64,000 bases of DNA from Mesostigma viride (Eukaryota; Streptophyta; Mesostigmatophyceae; Mesostigmatales; Mesostigmataceae), in contig RPFO01000059.1 of NCBI GenBank assembly GCA_009746045.1, positions 2,650,068 to 2,714,067 of the forward strand, in the 5' to 3' direction. Below the pieces are notes generated by a model. That model saw nothing but the letters and a program-made list of their open reading frames with translations, made no database searches and had not been told where the DNA came from. Shown here piece after piece: positions 31,341 through 40,886 of the stretch; position 1 is the stretch's first letter, and each line of letters begins with the position of its first letter. The translations under genes were made by a program, and so were the position numbers.

Positions 31341-31904
31341 TTAATCCAGCCGCATATCGTCGCGCGGAAACTGCAATACGTTATCCAAAATCTGCTGCAC
31401 AATACTCGGATATAAATCAGGAAGCCCCTCGCTGTTTTCACCTGGCTCCTCAGCGTTTGATTGCCGCTGAATCGAAGCAGCGACGTTTATGATACCGTCG
31501 ACTGACGACGCCCACCCGTTGTTGCTAACCGGAACTGCGACAGCCGGAAGAGTCGCCGAAATTCCAGACCACGCTGTCGCCAACGCCAGAACACCCAAGC
31601 CGTAGGTGCGAAGCGCCGAAATTACTTGAGCTTGCTCGTCTGATCCCGAAGCTGCAAGCCTTCGGAAAATATGGGAATTTTCCGACAGGATTTCCAAATC
31701 TTGAGTAAGGTCGTCGACGAACTGATGCAGATCGTTAGAAACTGGCGGCCGGCTGACGAGCGCTTGAGACAGCGAAGGTTGAACAGCACGCGAATGCAGC
31801 GCAGCAGTTGACGCCGTACGTTGAACGTTGAAATTAAAACCTGAAGACGATGGAGCCGACGCACGCTCGGGAGATGGCTCACGATATTCACGCGTGTTTC
31901 CCAT
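31341..31904 (-). CDS. Copia-1 accessory ORF upstream of gag
   Basis: 187 residues from the ATG at 31904 (MGNTREYREP). No domain recognised. A central segment (RPPVSNDLHQFVDDLTQDLE) resembles RPPVNRSFVQFVDDQVEDWE in the same place in Copia-2, so the ORF is a shared feature of this lineage and not chance. It starts close to the 5' LTR and precedes gag by about 150 bases. Function unknown. Confidence 0.6.
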   Translation of the reverse strand: MGNTREYREPSPERASAPSSSGFNFNVQRTASTAALHSRAVQPSLSQALVSRPPVSNDLHQFVDDLTQDLEILSENSHIFRRLAASGSDEQAQVISALRTYGLGVLALATAWSGISATLPAVAVPVSNNGWASSVDGIINVAASIQRQSNAEEPGENSEGLPDLYPSIVQQILDNVLQFPRDDMRLD

Positions 31905-31971
31905 ATAATGGAAAAACACCGTAAAAATTGCCGACACCAGAAATCAATGCCGTAATCAGTAGATTACGAAC

Positions 31972-31985
31972 TCGCTTGTAATTCG
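31972..31985 (-). promoter_or_regulatory. Candidate primer-binding region of Copia-1
   Basis: Directly after the 5' LTR the minus strand reads CGAATTACAAGC; Copia-2 has CAAATTACAACC at the same place (42829-42840). The conservation and position suit a primer site, though it does not begin with TGG. The tRNA is not identified. Confidence 0.35.
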
Positions 31986-32613
31986 AGTTAACGAAACTGT
32001 GGCTGAACTGTGGTTCAGCCTGCACTGATTAATATCTACAGAGGAAGTAGTTATATTAATCAATAGGTTTACGTTGCTGGTTATGGCTACCAGCACAGAA
32101 CGCACGAGGCACGTGAGAACCGTCGCCGAAGGTGCGAGGACACAGGTGCAGGGAAAGTGGTGCTACCAAGTGGCAGCGTCCTGCTCGTTATATACTAATT
32201 GTGACGCAGTCACATCCAGATGACTGATAGGACAGATCATCTCACAATATTGCTGTCCTTCACTCTGGACCAGCAGATCTCGACTCGTTATCCATAAATA
32301 GTCACATCAGTGTCCTGTCGCACAAGTCCTGTCACTATTTGTTACGTCTAATCAATAGCATTGAATAGACCGCAGTGTCGGAGACTAAATGTCCTATCGT
32401 ACACTGTGACAAGACGTCGTATGCCACGCGTCACTTGAAGAACCACCGTAGAATCACTGAATCCAAGTAGAATGTAGTAGAACAGTATCTTGCTCACATC
32501 TCGAGCAATACTCATCAGAATGAACCCGTTTCTGGATTGTAGTAACCGGAAGTAGAATCTCTACAAGCCAAGTAGCTTAGTAGAATAATATTGCTTGCCA
32601 GGCAATATTAACT
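31986..32613 (-). repeat. 5' LTR of Copia-1 (628 bp)
   Basis: Partner of 25145-25772; followed by TSD GTAGT at 32614-32618. Confidence 0.92.
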
Positions 32614-32618
32614 GTAGT

Positions 32619-32921
32619 CTCTTCGAGTCTCTCGTTAGTGGCCTTCGTGTTTCTCCCTTTCCTTGGGAGCAAGGCCGGTAGCATGTCATGGAGCGCTGCC
32701 TAACTGCGGGCTCGTGAGCATGGAGTGCATCGATATTGAGACTATCAACGTGTTGTAATTGTATAAACTTTCTCAATAAACTCCGCATGTGCGGCTTCAT
32801 CATCAGACTGTGCAAAGTATGTGTTTTGAAAGCATTATTCTATAGCAGGGGAGGCAATAAGGTGGTTATCAGGCACGAGGGACAGATCCTTGTCCTCGGC
32901 TGAGAGCCCTCCTTTCTTTAC
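32619..32921 (+). repeat. Gypsy-MT repeat A2, right part
   Basis: Resumes the A repeat after the Copia-1 TSD and matches 15696-15998 of A1 with a few substitutions (for example gtataaac, gacagatcc). It ends CTTTAC and runs without a gap into B2. Confidence 0.88.
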
Positions 32922-33062
32922 TCATGGGACAGGTCCTCGCCCACCCCACAGGGCATGCAGTTAAGGCAGGCACATCAGCTCAGCTCATTTGGGTTTTACC
33001 AAATTAAGCTGAGTGGCCAGCCGCCATGGTGGCGCCGGAGATTGTGGCACGCAGACGCGACA
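32922..33062 (+). repeat. Gypsy-MT B2 segment (141 bp), right terminus
   Basis: Copy of B1 (24167-24307), ending GCGACA. It is followed by the TSD TGTA and Gypsy-B sequence. The A2-B2 junction (CTTTAC|TCATGGG) is exactly what joining one repeat end (before the primer site) to one repeat start (after the polypurine tract) would give. Confidence 0.8.
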
Positions 33063-33066
33063 TGTA

Positions 33067-33813
33067 TACATTATTGAGGTATAGGCGTGCGCAATCACGT
33101 GCGGTGAGTTCTAAAGGACACGGCACGAGATGGCACATACGAGTAAAACGATCTATGAACACAAGGATCTGGGCATTGCCCCTCTCATTCTTTCTAAAAG
33201 GTCCTACAAAATCCATCATGATAGAATCCCAAGGCATGATGGGGTCAGGCAAGGTCCTAGGTTCTGCTATCTGTCCTACATTATTGGGTTTCATTTCCTG
33301 GCAAGATTGACAAGTTCTGACATACTCATCTACATCCTTATAAAGGGAAGGCCAGTAATAAGAGCGGGCTACTAGGTCCCGTACCCGTTTACCACCCTGA
33401 TGAGCAGCTAAGTCATGCAACTCAAAGAGCAAGGAGGAGCGACAGATAGGAGGGACATACAGGCGCCATTGAGGGGGAGAATCTGCTATCTGCACATATA
33501 AAAACCCACCTACACATTTACAAGGGTGCTTGCCTAATTGTTGGGGATGTGCAGCAATGGCAGCTAATGCTTCCGGCTCAGTGGCCGTAAATCTACTAAT
33601 AAGGCGTTCAAGATCAGAGGTAGGCATCGCTACAGAAGTATCCAGAACAGGTTTAAAGAGATCTCCTACCGCCTTGCCAAAGAGAAGGGGAGGTCCTAGA
33701 GGGACTACGTTTTCATAAGACTTTCCTGACCTAGTCGCTATATGGCTAAGCGGTATAGAAATTTTATTTTTCCCCTCCCGGCCCCCCCACCGAGGCCACG
33801 GGAAGGGCCTCAC
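33067..33813 (-). pseudogene. Gypsy-B copy 1 integrase N-terminal half (cut by Gypsy-MT)
   Basis: Holds the H2C2 finger (LHDLAAHQGG ... CQSCQEMK) and the first catalytic Asp (MMDFVGPF), then stops at YLNNVY where Gypsy-MT entered. The rest is at 13894-14855. The frame lies one base off the RT frame upstream, with the change in a C/G run at about 33775-33788. Confidence 0.85.
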
Positions 33814-35413
33814 ACGGGAGAGAGAGTCCTACGTGAGAAAGGAGATCAGGCATGCGAACAGCTGTATGAAAGAGGTAGGCATAGGATTCATCATCAGGTA
33901 GTTCACCATAAGGGGTTACACCCATAGTAGTAGGAACTAGAGTAGTATTGAGAACATCAAGGTCCTCGAAGAAGGAATAGTCTGCACGACGAGAGAGTGC
34001 ATCTGGTACTATGTTATCTACACCCTTGACATACTGAAGTTTAAAAGGGGAAAACTGTGCTAAAAATTCCATCCAGCGCGCTTGCCGAGGGGTAAGGTTG
34101 GGTTGGGAGAGAAGATGGGTAAGGGGACGATGATCCGTTTGGATAACTAACCTATAAGGATCTAGCTCACAGGGTTCATTCAGGCAGACATCAAATTGAG
34201 CCCCTTTAAGAAAGTGCTGCCACGCGTGGCAACAATACACCACCGCTAAGAGTTCCTGCTGGTGTACGGGATAGTTACGCTCCGCAGGGAGCATTGTCCT
34301 AGAGATATACTCAATTGGCTGTAAGCCCTGACCCTGATCCTGGAGAAGGACGCCCCCTATAGCTACTTTACTAGCATCTGTAGCTACCACAAAGGGTTTA
34401 GTAGTATCCGGTAGGATGAGTACAGGAGGGGAAAGGAGTAGGGATTTTAGACACTGAAAAGCCGACTGACATTCACTACTCCAAACAAAGGGGATATCCT
34501 TCTTTAATAAATGATTAATAGGGGCTGCTATGGTTGCGAAACGCGGGATAAAACGCCTATAGTAAGAAGCAATTCCTAGGAAACTACGTACACCTTTAAC
34601 GTCGGTAGGAGTAGGCCATTCCTGAATTGACTTAGTTTTATCCGGGTCGGTAGCGACCCCGGCATCTGACAGAACGTGCCCTAAAAATGGGACACTCCTA
34701 CCCGAACGCACTTTAGCACGGCGCGCCCACAAAGAATTTTCAGCCATTATTTCTAATACTTTCTTTAAATCACGTAGGTGCGTTTCAAAATCGGGAGAGT
34801 AAATAAGAATATCATCTAAGTAAGCTTGAGCACAAGAACGGTCATGCTCAGATAAAGAAACAGAGGAGAAGGAAGGTTCCTTTAAATCAGAGGACACCTG
34901 AGGAAGATGAGAATTTCCCATAACAGGTCTAAGCACTTCATTCATTAACATTTGAAAAGAGGCAGGCGAGTTACAGAGTCCCATAGCCGCTACTCTAAAC
35001 TGGTAATGACCAAAAGGGGTAGCAAAGGCGGTTTTATGGCAATCCTCAGGAGCTATCCGCAACTGCCAAAAACCATCCGCACAATCCAGTACTGTGAAAC
35101 AAGTGGAACCTTTAACCTTATTAAATATATCATCAATACGAGGTAGAGGGTATTTAGACTTCACAGTAATATCATTCAACTTCCTATAATCAGTAACTAG
35201 GCGAAACTTGCCATTTGGCTTAGGAACTAACAGGACACCAGCTGAGTAGGGAGAGTTACTAGGCTCTATCAATCCTGCTTCTAAATATGACACTACAATC
35301 TGTTTTAGTTCCTTTAACTCGGTAGGGCCCATTCTATACATCGGAGAGTTCGTAGGAACTGCACCGTCCTTGATAACTACACGGTGTAAAACAGAACGAG
35401 GAGGAGGATAAGA
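33764..35413 (-). pseudogene. Gypsy-B copy 1 reverse transcriptase and RNase H (5' part cut by Copia-2)
   Basis: RT motifs TDYRKLND, LDCADGFWQL and AYLDDILIYS are followed by RNase H (VVATDASK, HQQELLAVV, QTDHRPL). An insert of roughly 28 residues lies between the MNEVLRPVMG helix and YLDD. The frame is open up to the Copia-2 edge at 35413; the first residues of the longer frame come from the Copia-2 LTR and are not part of the gene. Confidence 0.85.
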
Positions 35414-36119
35414 AGTTAACGTTCCTAGCACACGCAATGTGAAGGATATTTGAAGGATATGGTTGCAATGCAGCAATGTGTGAATATGGTTGGAAACGGA
35501 GCTTTGTTAAAATTGGATAATGTTACAGCGCTCACACACTTGAGGCTTGTACACGCGCTTGCCAAGTCAAGGCACAACACGTGAGGCGGGCTCGCAAGAG
35601 ATCTTCAATTGGCACTAGCCTATTGTTTATATACTTGTGCACTGTGCTTGCTAGTCCTGAGCAGCCTAGAAGGCATGCTCAGTAATAACACCCCCGGTAC
35701 AGTATTCACTACCTGTACAGCGCCCAGTTCCTATACAGTAGGTCTGCCATACAGGCACAGTGACCACAGAGCGCAGTCCACAGTGACTATTGCATCTGCA
35801 CCTAGAAGTCCAGGACTAAGCCTGCGGTACCAACAGACCACAGGTTAAGGTTCCTATTTCCTGCGTACGACGTATTAATCCAATACCGTCGTAGGTACAG
35901 CACCTAATTCCTGTCAGCCCAGGAATTACTGTCGACCCCATATGCGTCGGCAAATATTCACGTCCGACTTAGAAGAACAGCCGGCTCGCGCTCGCGCGCG
36001 ACCGGGAAGTCGGAACGCCATAACTTTCTTGATACTTGTCGGAATGAACTCGTTCCGGTGCCGCTGGAATCGCAGAGATATGCCGAATCAGGATCACGCC
36101 AATGCGCTTGGCGTTAACT
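35414..36119 (-). repeat. 3' LTR of Copia-2 (706 bp)
   Basis: Begins AGTTAACG and ends GCGTTAACT. It contains the extra tgaaggatatt not present in its partner. Confidence 0.92.
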
Positions 36120-36926
36120 CCAATCCTTTCTTTTCTTGAGCTGTAGCAGCTCACACAAGTCTACATACAAACACACACAATGGGTACTGGACATCCTCCC
36201 CGACTACAAGTCACAACCCACTGGGCATGACAGCCAGCTTGGATTCCTGGACATCCTCCCCGACTACAAGTCACAACCCACTGGGCATGACAGTCAGCTT
36301 GGATTCCTTATTATATGTACATAGCACCCATACTGGTTCAGGAGCACAAACAAATTACAATGAGTCCCTATCCCTTCACGGGAGGCTCGTTGTGTTACCC
36401 ATGTACAAGAGGTTGGCCAACTGTGGCAGCCCATAGGTGTTCAGCTAAGAACTTGAGAAGTATGTACAACCTTCAGGACCTTAGGCGAAACCCCACAGAT
36501 CACCCACAACAGCTCATCAGAAAACATTGCTGACCCCCAGACGGGAGTCGGCGCCGGTCTGCTGCCCCTTATCGAACCAGACACAACATCTACGCGAAGC
36601 ACATGCAAAACACAAGCTCCCATACTCGTTCCAACCGTGGAAAATCAGGGGACCTGTCGCCACCTCACCAGCATGGTGGATGGGTCAGCCAGTCCGTGAA
36701 ACTCCGCCTTAAGACGGCACCAGGGAATCGAACCCCGCCCACAAACCACAGATCTGGGGAAACCTCAGACTGAGATGAAAACCCCAGATAGACATCTCTC
36801 CATCAGAGACAATGTCAGACATTCCCACACCAGAGACATGTCTCACCCCTCAAGGTGTGCTCAGGATTATGTACAATCAAGCTCCCAGCCTGATATCCAG
36901 AGACTTAAGCACCCAGCTCTCAGCTT
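36120..36926 (-). other. 3' UTR of Copia-2: polypurine tract, 60-bp tandem repeat, B-box motif
   Basis: The purine tract (minus: agctcaagaaaagaaagga) adjoins the LTR. Two copies of a 60-bp unit (tggacatcctccccgactac...) lie at 36188-36247 and 36248-36307, differing by one base. Near 36722-36742 the minus strand carries GGGGTTCGATTCCC, a T-arm-like hairpin shared with Copia-1 together with a flanking block (gggacctgtcgccacctcac at about 36650). No gene. Confidence 0.6.
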
Positions 36927-39900
36927 TTAGACAGATAGACCGACTTGACAGTCAGCATTCATGAGCTTCCTCAGTACATTGTACTGGGCTGGGGCCTTGT
37001 GTGGCAGCTTTGTCAATGCATCAGCAGGGTTCTCCTCGCCAGGGATATGCTTCAAGTCAACCAAACTGGCCAACTCCTTCAGCAACAAATAATCCAGGTC
37101 CCGGCTTCTGGCCAGCTGCTTGTGAACAAACTGGACCATACCCATGCTGTCTGTTAGCAACAACGTCTCCATCTGCAAGGTCCAAGGGGTAACTGAAGCC
37201 AGCTCCAGCATTAACTCCTTTATGTACAGGCTGGACTGGATCCCCTCGCATATGGCCCTGCATTCTGCCACATCTGAACTGATACAGACCCTCTTCTGCA
37301 GTCTGCTGTACCAGCTGAACAAACTTGCCCTGCTCTGATAAAAAGCAAACAGAGCAGCAGATCTCCCCCTGACCTTGGTAACCTGGCGAGCATCCATGGA
37401 ACTGTCAACAAAGATCTCCAAGGTGATAGGCTGGGCAAAGTCAATCCCAGACAAAATCAGATCAGGGGTACTCTCCACCAACCGGGCTATGACTCGAGGC
37501 TTCTCATCCTCAAGCACCTCATCAGGCATTCTGCTATGGACCATCAAAGACGGACCACAGATGCTGGCAAACCAGGCCCACATGCCTCTCAACTCAGGTC
37601 CTGCAGCCTGGGTGATCTTCTCTGGCAAGGCCTTCACAATGGTCTGTTTATAATCTCCTCCAGCCTGAAGCCTGATACTCCACTCCCCGTCCCTCCTGAA
37701 CAGGGTAGCCTGCATTCCACAGAACACTACAGGCTTGTTGGGCTCCTGCCACAGCTCCTTGCCCAGTGAAAACTTGCCACTGATGACAGGAATAAACTTC
37801 TTCAGCCAGGTCGTGGGGGCTAGCAAATGCAGATCATCTCCATGCAAACTAGCATACACTGGCAGACCCTCCCATTGGGCCAGCAGCAAACAGGGATCAA
37901 CTGAAGACACTCTCAAGCCACACTCACTGATCAGAGCTTCCTGCAGCGTGAGTCTCCAGATGATTGGGCTCGACCTGAGTCCTTCCAGGCCCTTCAGAAT
38001 AACCAGGAATTGTTGATGCAGCTCCAGCTTCCAGATGGCAGGCACCTCAACACAGTAAGGCTCATCCTGCTTCCACACCCTCCTGGCCACTTCTGGATCA
38101 GATTTTAAAAATGCCCTCTTGAAGTCCAGCAGCACTGATGACATAGCTGCTCCCCTGTTCAGCAACCCCACGTAGAGACATAGCAAAATTCTCCATGTGT
38201 CGTGTAGCATCCCTGGCGTGTATAGCTCCTCTCCTGGCAGACTCCCCGTGCCGTGATACTCATTCAGGACAGGCCTGACATGGGGCACTGATACCTCATC
38301 CACAACCTTCCTCTTCAGCACAAATCTCAAAGCAAGCTTCCTTGATGCTGGGGGACGTCTGTCTGTTGGTGCAGCACACTCAAACTGCAACCACTCCTCC
38401 AATGCCTTGGAGAAGGCGAGCTTCCAAGCCTCAAACAAAGTAGGCGAGCTCATCTCTTGGACCAGCTGGTCATATGTCAAAGGAGAGTGTGCAGCAAGGC
38501 TCCTGTGAGTTATGCCAATACTGCTGGGGTGCAACACAGCTGGAATCACCAAACTGGCCGCTGGGGGCACCTCCCCTTCATCCCATTTTACACCCTTGAC
38601 CGGCTTGGCCCTGCACCTGACTGGAAATGTTGTCCTGAAATTTTCTAGGGGAATCATCCCCCAGCCATCTCTTCTCAGAGCTGTAGCTCTGATAGAAATC
38701 CCAGGATTGCCCAGAAAATTCTGACCCAAAATCACAGGGCCATCATAGTCCTCTAGGACAAGGAAGGTCACATCCACACCCATGACAGGGGCAGTAACCT
38801 CTCCCAACACCCTTAGATGCGTCCTACCACTGAAATCAGACACCCAGGGGCAACTTGGTTCTCCGACCAGCAGTTCTCCTGTATGCTGAGGTCCCATGAC
38901 AGAAACCTGTGCATTGGTATCTATCTCCATGGCAGCTACCTCAGGTTCATCCAACTGGACAAGCTTGGACACCTTAGGCTCCTTCTTGGCTCTTTGCAAA
39001 GCCTGTACAATATCTGATAGACGCACACCCCTAGGCCTGGTGTCGGGCCGTTCCGGAGGTGCAGCCTGTCCGCCTGCTTGCCCAACCACCGTATGTGAAG
39101 GTACCCCAGGGGCCGGGCCAGGGTCACCCTGAGGGCTCGATACAGCTGTAGCACCCTGATCAGGAAGCTCCACGTCACCCCCGCCTTGTACACCAGCGGG
39201 CACCTGGAAGAGGTCTCCTTGATTACCTCCCCGGGGACGGATCTTTGACCAGGACAGACGGTGCACTGCTTGGGAGCCATCAATGGCCACCCAGCACTTA
39301 TGGCCAGCGGCTTCTACTCGGGTCACCACCCCATCATGCCAGCTGCCACGTTTCCCTGGAAAGCTTGGTTCCTTCCACACAACAACCTGTTGTCCAACGT
39401 TAGGTTCTAGGACACTCCAGCCCTTGTCTTTCTGCCTCAGCTTGAGGAACTTGGCCTCTAGCTTCTCCTTCCATGCCTGCTCAGCATCAGCTGGCAGCAT
39501 CCTGGTATGCAGCATAAGAGGATTGATGGCAATGTCACCAAAGAACATGGGAGTCCTCAGGTTCAGCCTGTCCTCCACAGAACGTAGCCATGCAGATGTC
39601 ACAATGGCAGATGACGTCCTTGGAATCCTCTCCACCAGCAGCACAGTCTTGATCTCTTGGATGGCTCTCTCCACCACCCCTTGCTGGCCGTGGCTCTCCC
39701 TGGGTGTAATCAGCAACTCTGGAAACTCTGGCAGGTTCTCACAGCACTCAAACTGAATGTCACACTGCAACAACTCCAACCCAGGGTACCTGCTCCTTGT
39801 CAACTTCAGAGCAGCAATCAATGTAGGCTTCTCCATGTCAGGCAGGATCTCTAGGGTCTTGTACTTGGTATATCTGTCCACTGCCACCAGCAGCTTCAAA

Positions 39901-40484
39901 CCCCTGATTCTCTGAATATCTACCTGCACATGGCCTGGCTGCAAAATAGGAGTCCTGGCATGAGACTGCTTGGGCTTTCTAGCAACTAGCCTGCACTTGC
40001 AAGCTTGAGCAACCTGTTGGCAGATGGAGTACAACTCACTTCCTCCCAGCCGTCTAGCAACTTGCAAAGACTGAGCTGCATGGCCAAACATGGTATGCAA
40101 CCTTGAGGCAATGTCATACAAGAGAGAAAACCTTTTATTGTCATTATTAGCACTCAAGGTATGTACAGATCCCTTATGTACAGGAGGCACCAGGGTCGTG
40201 CCTGTCAGACTGTCTCCAGCCCTATCCTCATCCTGACCATCCTGTGCCAGTCCTGCACGGTCAGAATGCTTCTGAGATCCACCTGGGTCCACATCACCAG
40301 GTCCTACCTCAGGCTCAGCACCGCCATGGCGGGCACGTTGGCGAGTAACCACTGCAGCTACAGCTGGCATACTCTCTGTGGTAACCAAGCTTGCCCCATC
40401 GTGTCCAATAGGCTCTTTCACTAGAGCATGGGGCTGCCCCTCACTGCCGTCACTAGCAGCTACATTACACACCCCTGGGGGCAC
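36927..40484 (-). CDS. pol: Copia-2 pol: integrase, protease, RT, RNase H (in that order)
   Basis: About 1,185 codons. The printed first codon is GTG, so the true entry is probably by frameshift from gag. Integrase: LHTMFGHAAQ, CKC, QVDIQRI, LQCDIQFECC, QGVVERAIQEI. Protease after it: IDTNAQVSVMG and PVILGQNFL. RT: LLDFKRAFLKSD and LHGDDLHL. RNase H: IFVDSSMDARQ, AECRAICEG, LTDSMGMVQF, ENPADALTKLPHK. All catalytic residues match Copia-1, and the frame is open throughout. The shared order shows that the arrangement is inherited and not a rearrangement of one copy. Confidence 0.87.
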   Translation of the reverse strand: MPPGVCNVAASDGSEGQPHALVKEPIGHDGASLVTTESMPAVAAVVTRQRARHGGAEPEVGPGDVDPGGSQKHSDRAGLAQDGQDEDRAGDSLTGTTLVPPVHKGSVHTLSANNDNKRFSLLYDIASRLHTMFGHAAQSLQVARRLGGSELYSICQQVAQACKCRLVARKPKQSHARTPILQPGHVQVDIQRIRGLKLLVAVDRYTKYKTLEILPDMEKPTLIAALKLTRSRYPGLELLQCDIQFECCENLPEFPELLITPRESHGQQGVVERAIQEIKTVLLVERIPRTSSAIVTSAWLRSVEDRLNLRTPMFFGDIAINPLMLHTRMLPADAEQAWKEKLEAKFLKLRQKDKGWSVLEPNVGQQVVVWKEPSFPGKRGSWHDGVVTRVEAAGHKCWVAIDGSQAVHRLSWSKIRPRGGNQGDLFQVPAGVQGGGDVELPDQGATAVSSPQGDPGPAPGVPSHTVVGQAGGQAAPPERPDTRPRGVRLSDIVQALQRAKKEPKVSKLVQLDEPEVAAMEIDTNAQVSVMGPQHTGELLVGEPSCPWVSDFSGRTHLRVLGEVTAPVMGVDVTFLVLEDYDGPVILGQNFLGNPGISIRATALRRDGWGMIPLENFRTTFPVRCRAKPVKGVKWDEGEVPPAASLVIPAVLHPSSIGITHRSLAAHSPLTYDQLVQEMSSPTLFEAWKLAFSKALEEWLQFECAAPTDRRPPASRKLALRFVLKRKVVDEVSVPHVRPVLNEYHGTGSLPGEELYTPGMLHDTWRILLCLYVGLLNRGAAMSSVLLDFKRAFLKSDPEVARRVWKQDEPYCVEVPAIWKLELHQQFLVILKGLEGLRSSPIIWRLTLQEALISECGLRVSSVDPCLLLAQWEGLPVYASLHGDDLHLLAPTTWLKKFIPVISGKFSLGKELWQEPNKPVVFCGMQATLFRRDGEWSIRLQAGGDYKQTIVKALPEKITQAAGPELRGMWAWFASICGPSLMVHSRMPDEVLEDEKPRVIARLVESTPDLILSGIDFAQPITLEIFVDSSMDARQVTKVRGRSAALFAFYQSRASLFSWYSRLQKRVCISSDVAECRAICEGIQSSLYIKELMLELASVTPWTLQMETLLLTDSMGMVQFVHKQLARSRDLDYLLLKELASLVDLKHIPGEENPADALTKLPHKAPAQYNVLRKLMNADCQVGLSV

Positions 40485-40517
40485 CCTCCAGGGTTCAGGG
40501 ATGTGTGCAGGCTCAAG

Positions 40518-40886
40518 TCAATGATCAGCAGCCTTGCCCTTGCCCTTATCCTGGGATGGACCAGCCTTGTCCTTGCTGCCACCCTGAGCTGGCTTGCTCT
40601 GACCTTCCTGCCTCAGGTACGAGGGACACTCATTCCTGAAGTGACCCTTCCCCTGGCAGAAATAACATTCCACCTGACTGATGTCCCGTGAGGTCCCACT
40701 GCTGGGCCCAGCCTTGGGAGGACCACCCACCCTCTTGAAGTCAAACTGGGACTGTGGATGTCCCGACTTCGGCGGGGTCCCCCGTCCAGCCCTTCTGTCA
40801 CGCCCCCTCCTGGACCTTCCTCGACCCCTTGAAGAGGTCTCAGGCCCTCTCGAGGGCGCTGGGCCCCCGTGGCCCGATCCCCTCAT
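40518..40886 (-). CDS. gag: Copia-2 gag C-terminal part with CCHC zinc knuckle
   Basis: Arg/Gly-rich start, then CYFCQGKGHFRNEC (CX2CX4HX4C). Its ATG overlaps the stop of the preceding gag frame as ATGA at 40883-40886, so it could be reached by reinitiation or a -1 shift. It ends at 40518, 33 bases before the listed pol frame. Confidence 0.72.
   Translation of the reverse strand: MRGSGHGGPAPSRGPETSSRGRGRSRRGRDRRAGRGTPPKSGHPQSQFDFKRVGGPPKAGPSSGTSRDISQVECYFCQGKGHFRNECPSYLRQEGQSKPAQGGSKDKAGPSQDKGKGKAADH

Larger units (their letters stand above)
25145..32613 (-). mobile_element. Copia-1: divergent Ty1/copia-like element with integrase before protease
   Basis: Two 628-bp LTRs (25145-25772 and 31986-32613), TSD GTAGT at 25140-25144 and 32614-32618. 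The empty site is intact in repeat A1 at 15691-15695. LTR ends are AGTTAA...TTAACT rather than TG...CA. Coding on the minus strand: accessory ORF, gag with zinc knuckle, then integrase-protease-RT-RNase H. Only a couple of LTR differences were seen (cacaagg/cacgagg, gagaatc/gagaacc), so it is the youngest layer of the nest. Confidence 0.92.
14860..33062 (+). mobile_element. Gypsy-MT: Ty3/gypsy retroelement with DNA methyltransferase and PHD finger, permuted repeats
   Basis: Inserted in the integrase gene of Gypsy-B copy 1. TSD TGTA is at 14856-14859 and 33063-33066; the ends are TGTCACGG...GCGACA. The uninterrupted site is visible in copy 2 near 58304-58320 with one substitution. Gene order: gag, protease, C5-cytosine methyltransferase, RT, RNase H, DDE integrase, PHD finger. 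Repeats are A1 (14860-15998), B1 (24167-24307), A2 (24310-25144 plus 32619-32921) and B2 (32922-33062). Copia-1 lies inside A2. A1 and A2 differ at only a few positions, so the insertion is young. Confidence 0.9.

Noticed and set aside
35609-35848. 79-codon frame present twice (also 43025-43264)
   Set aside because: It lies in the two Copia-2 LTRs; same reasoning as for the Gypsy-MT repeat.
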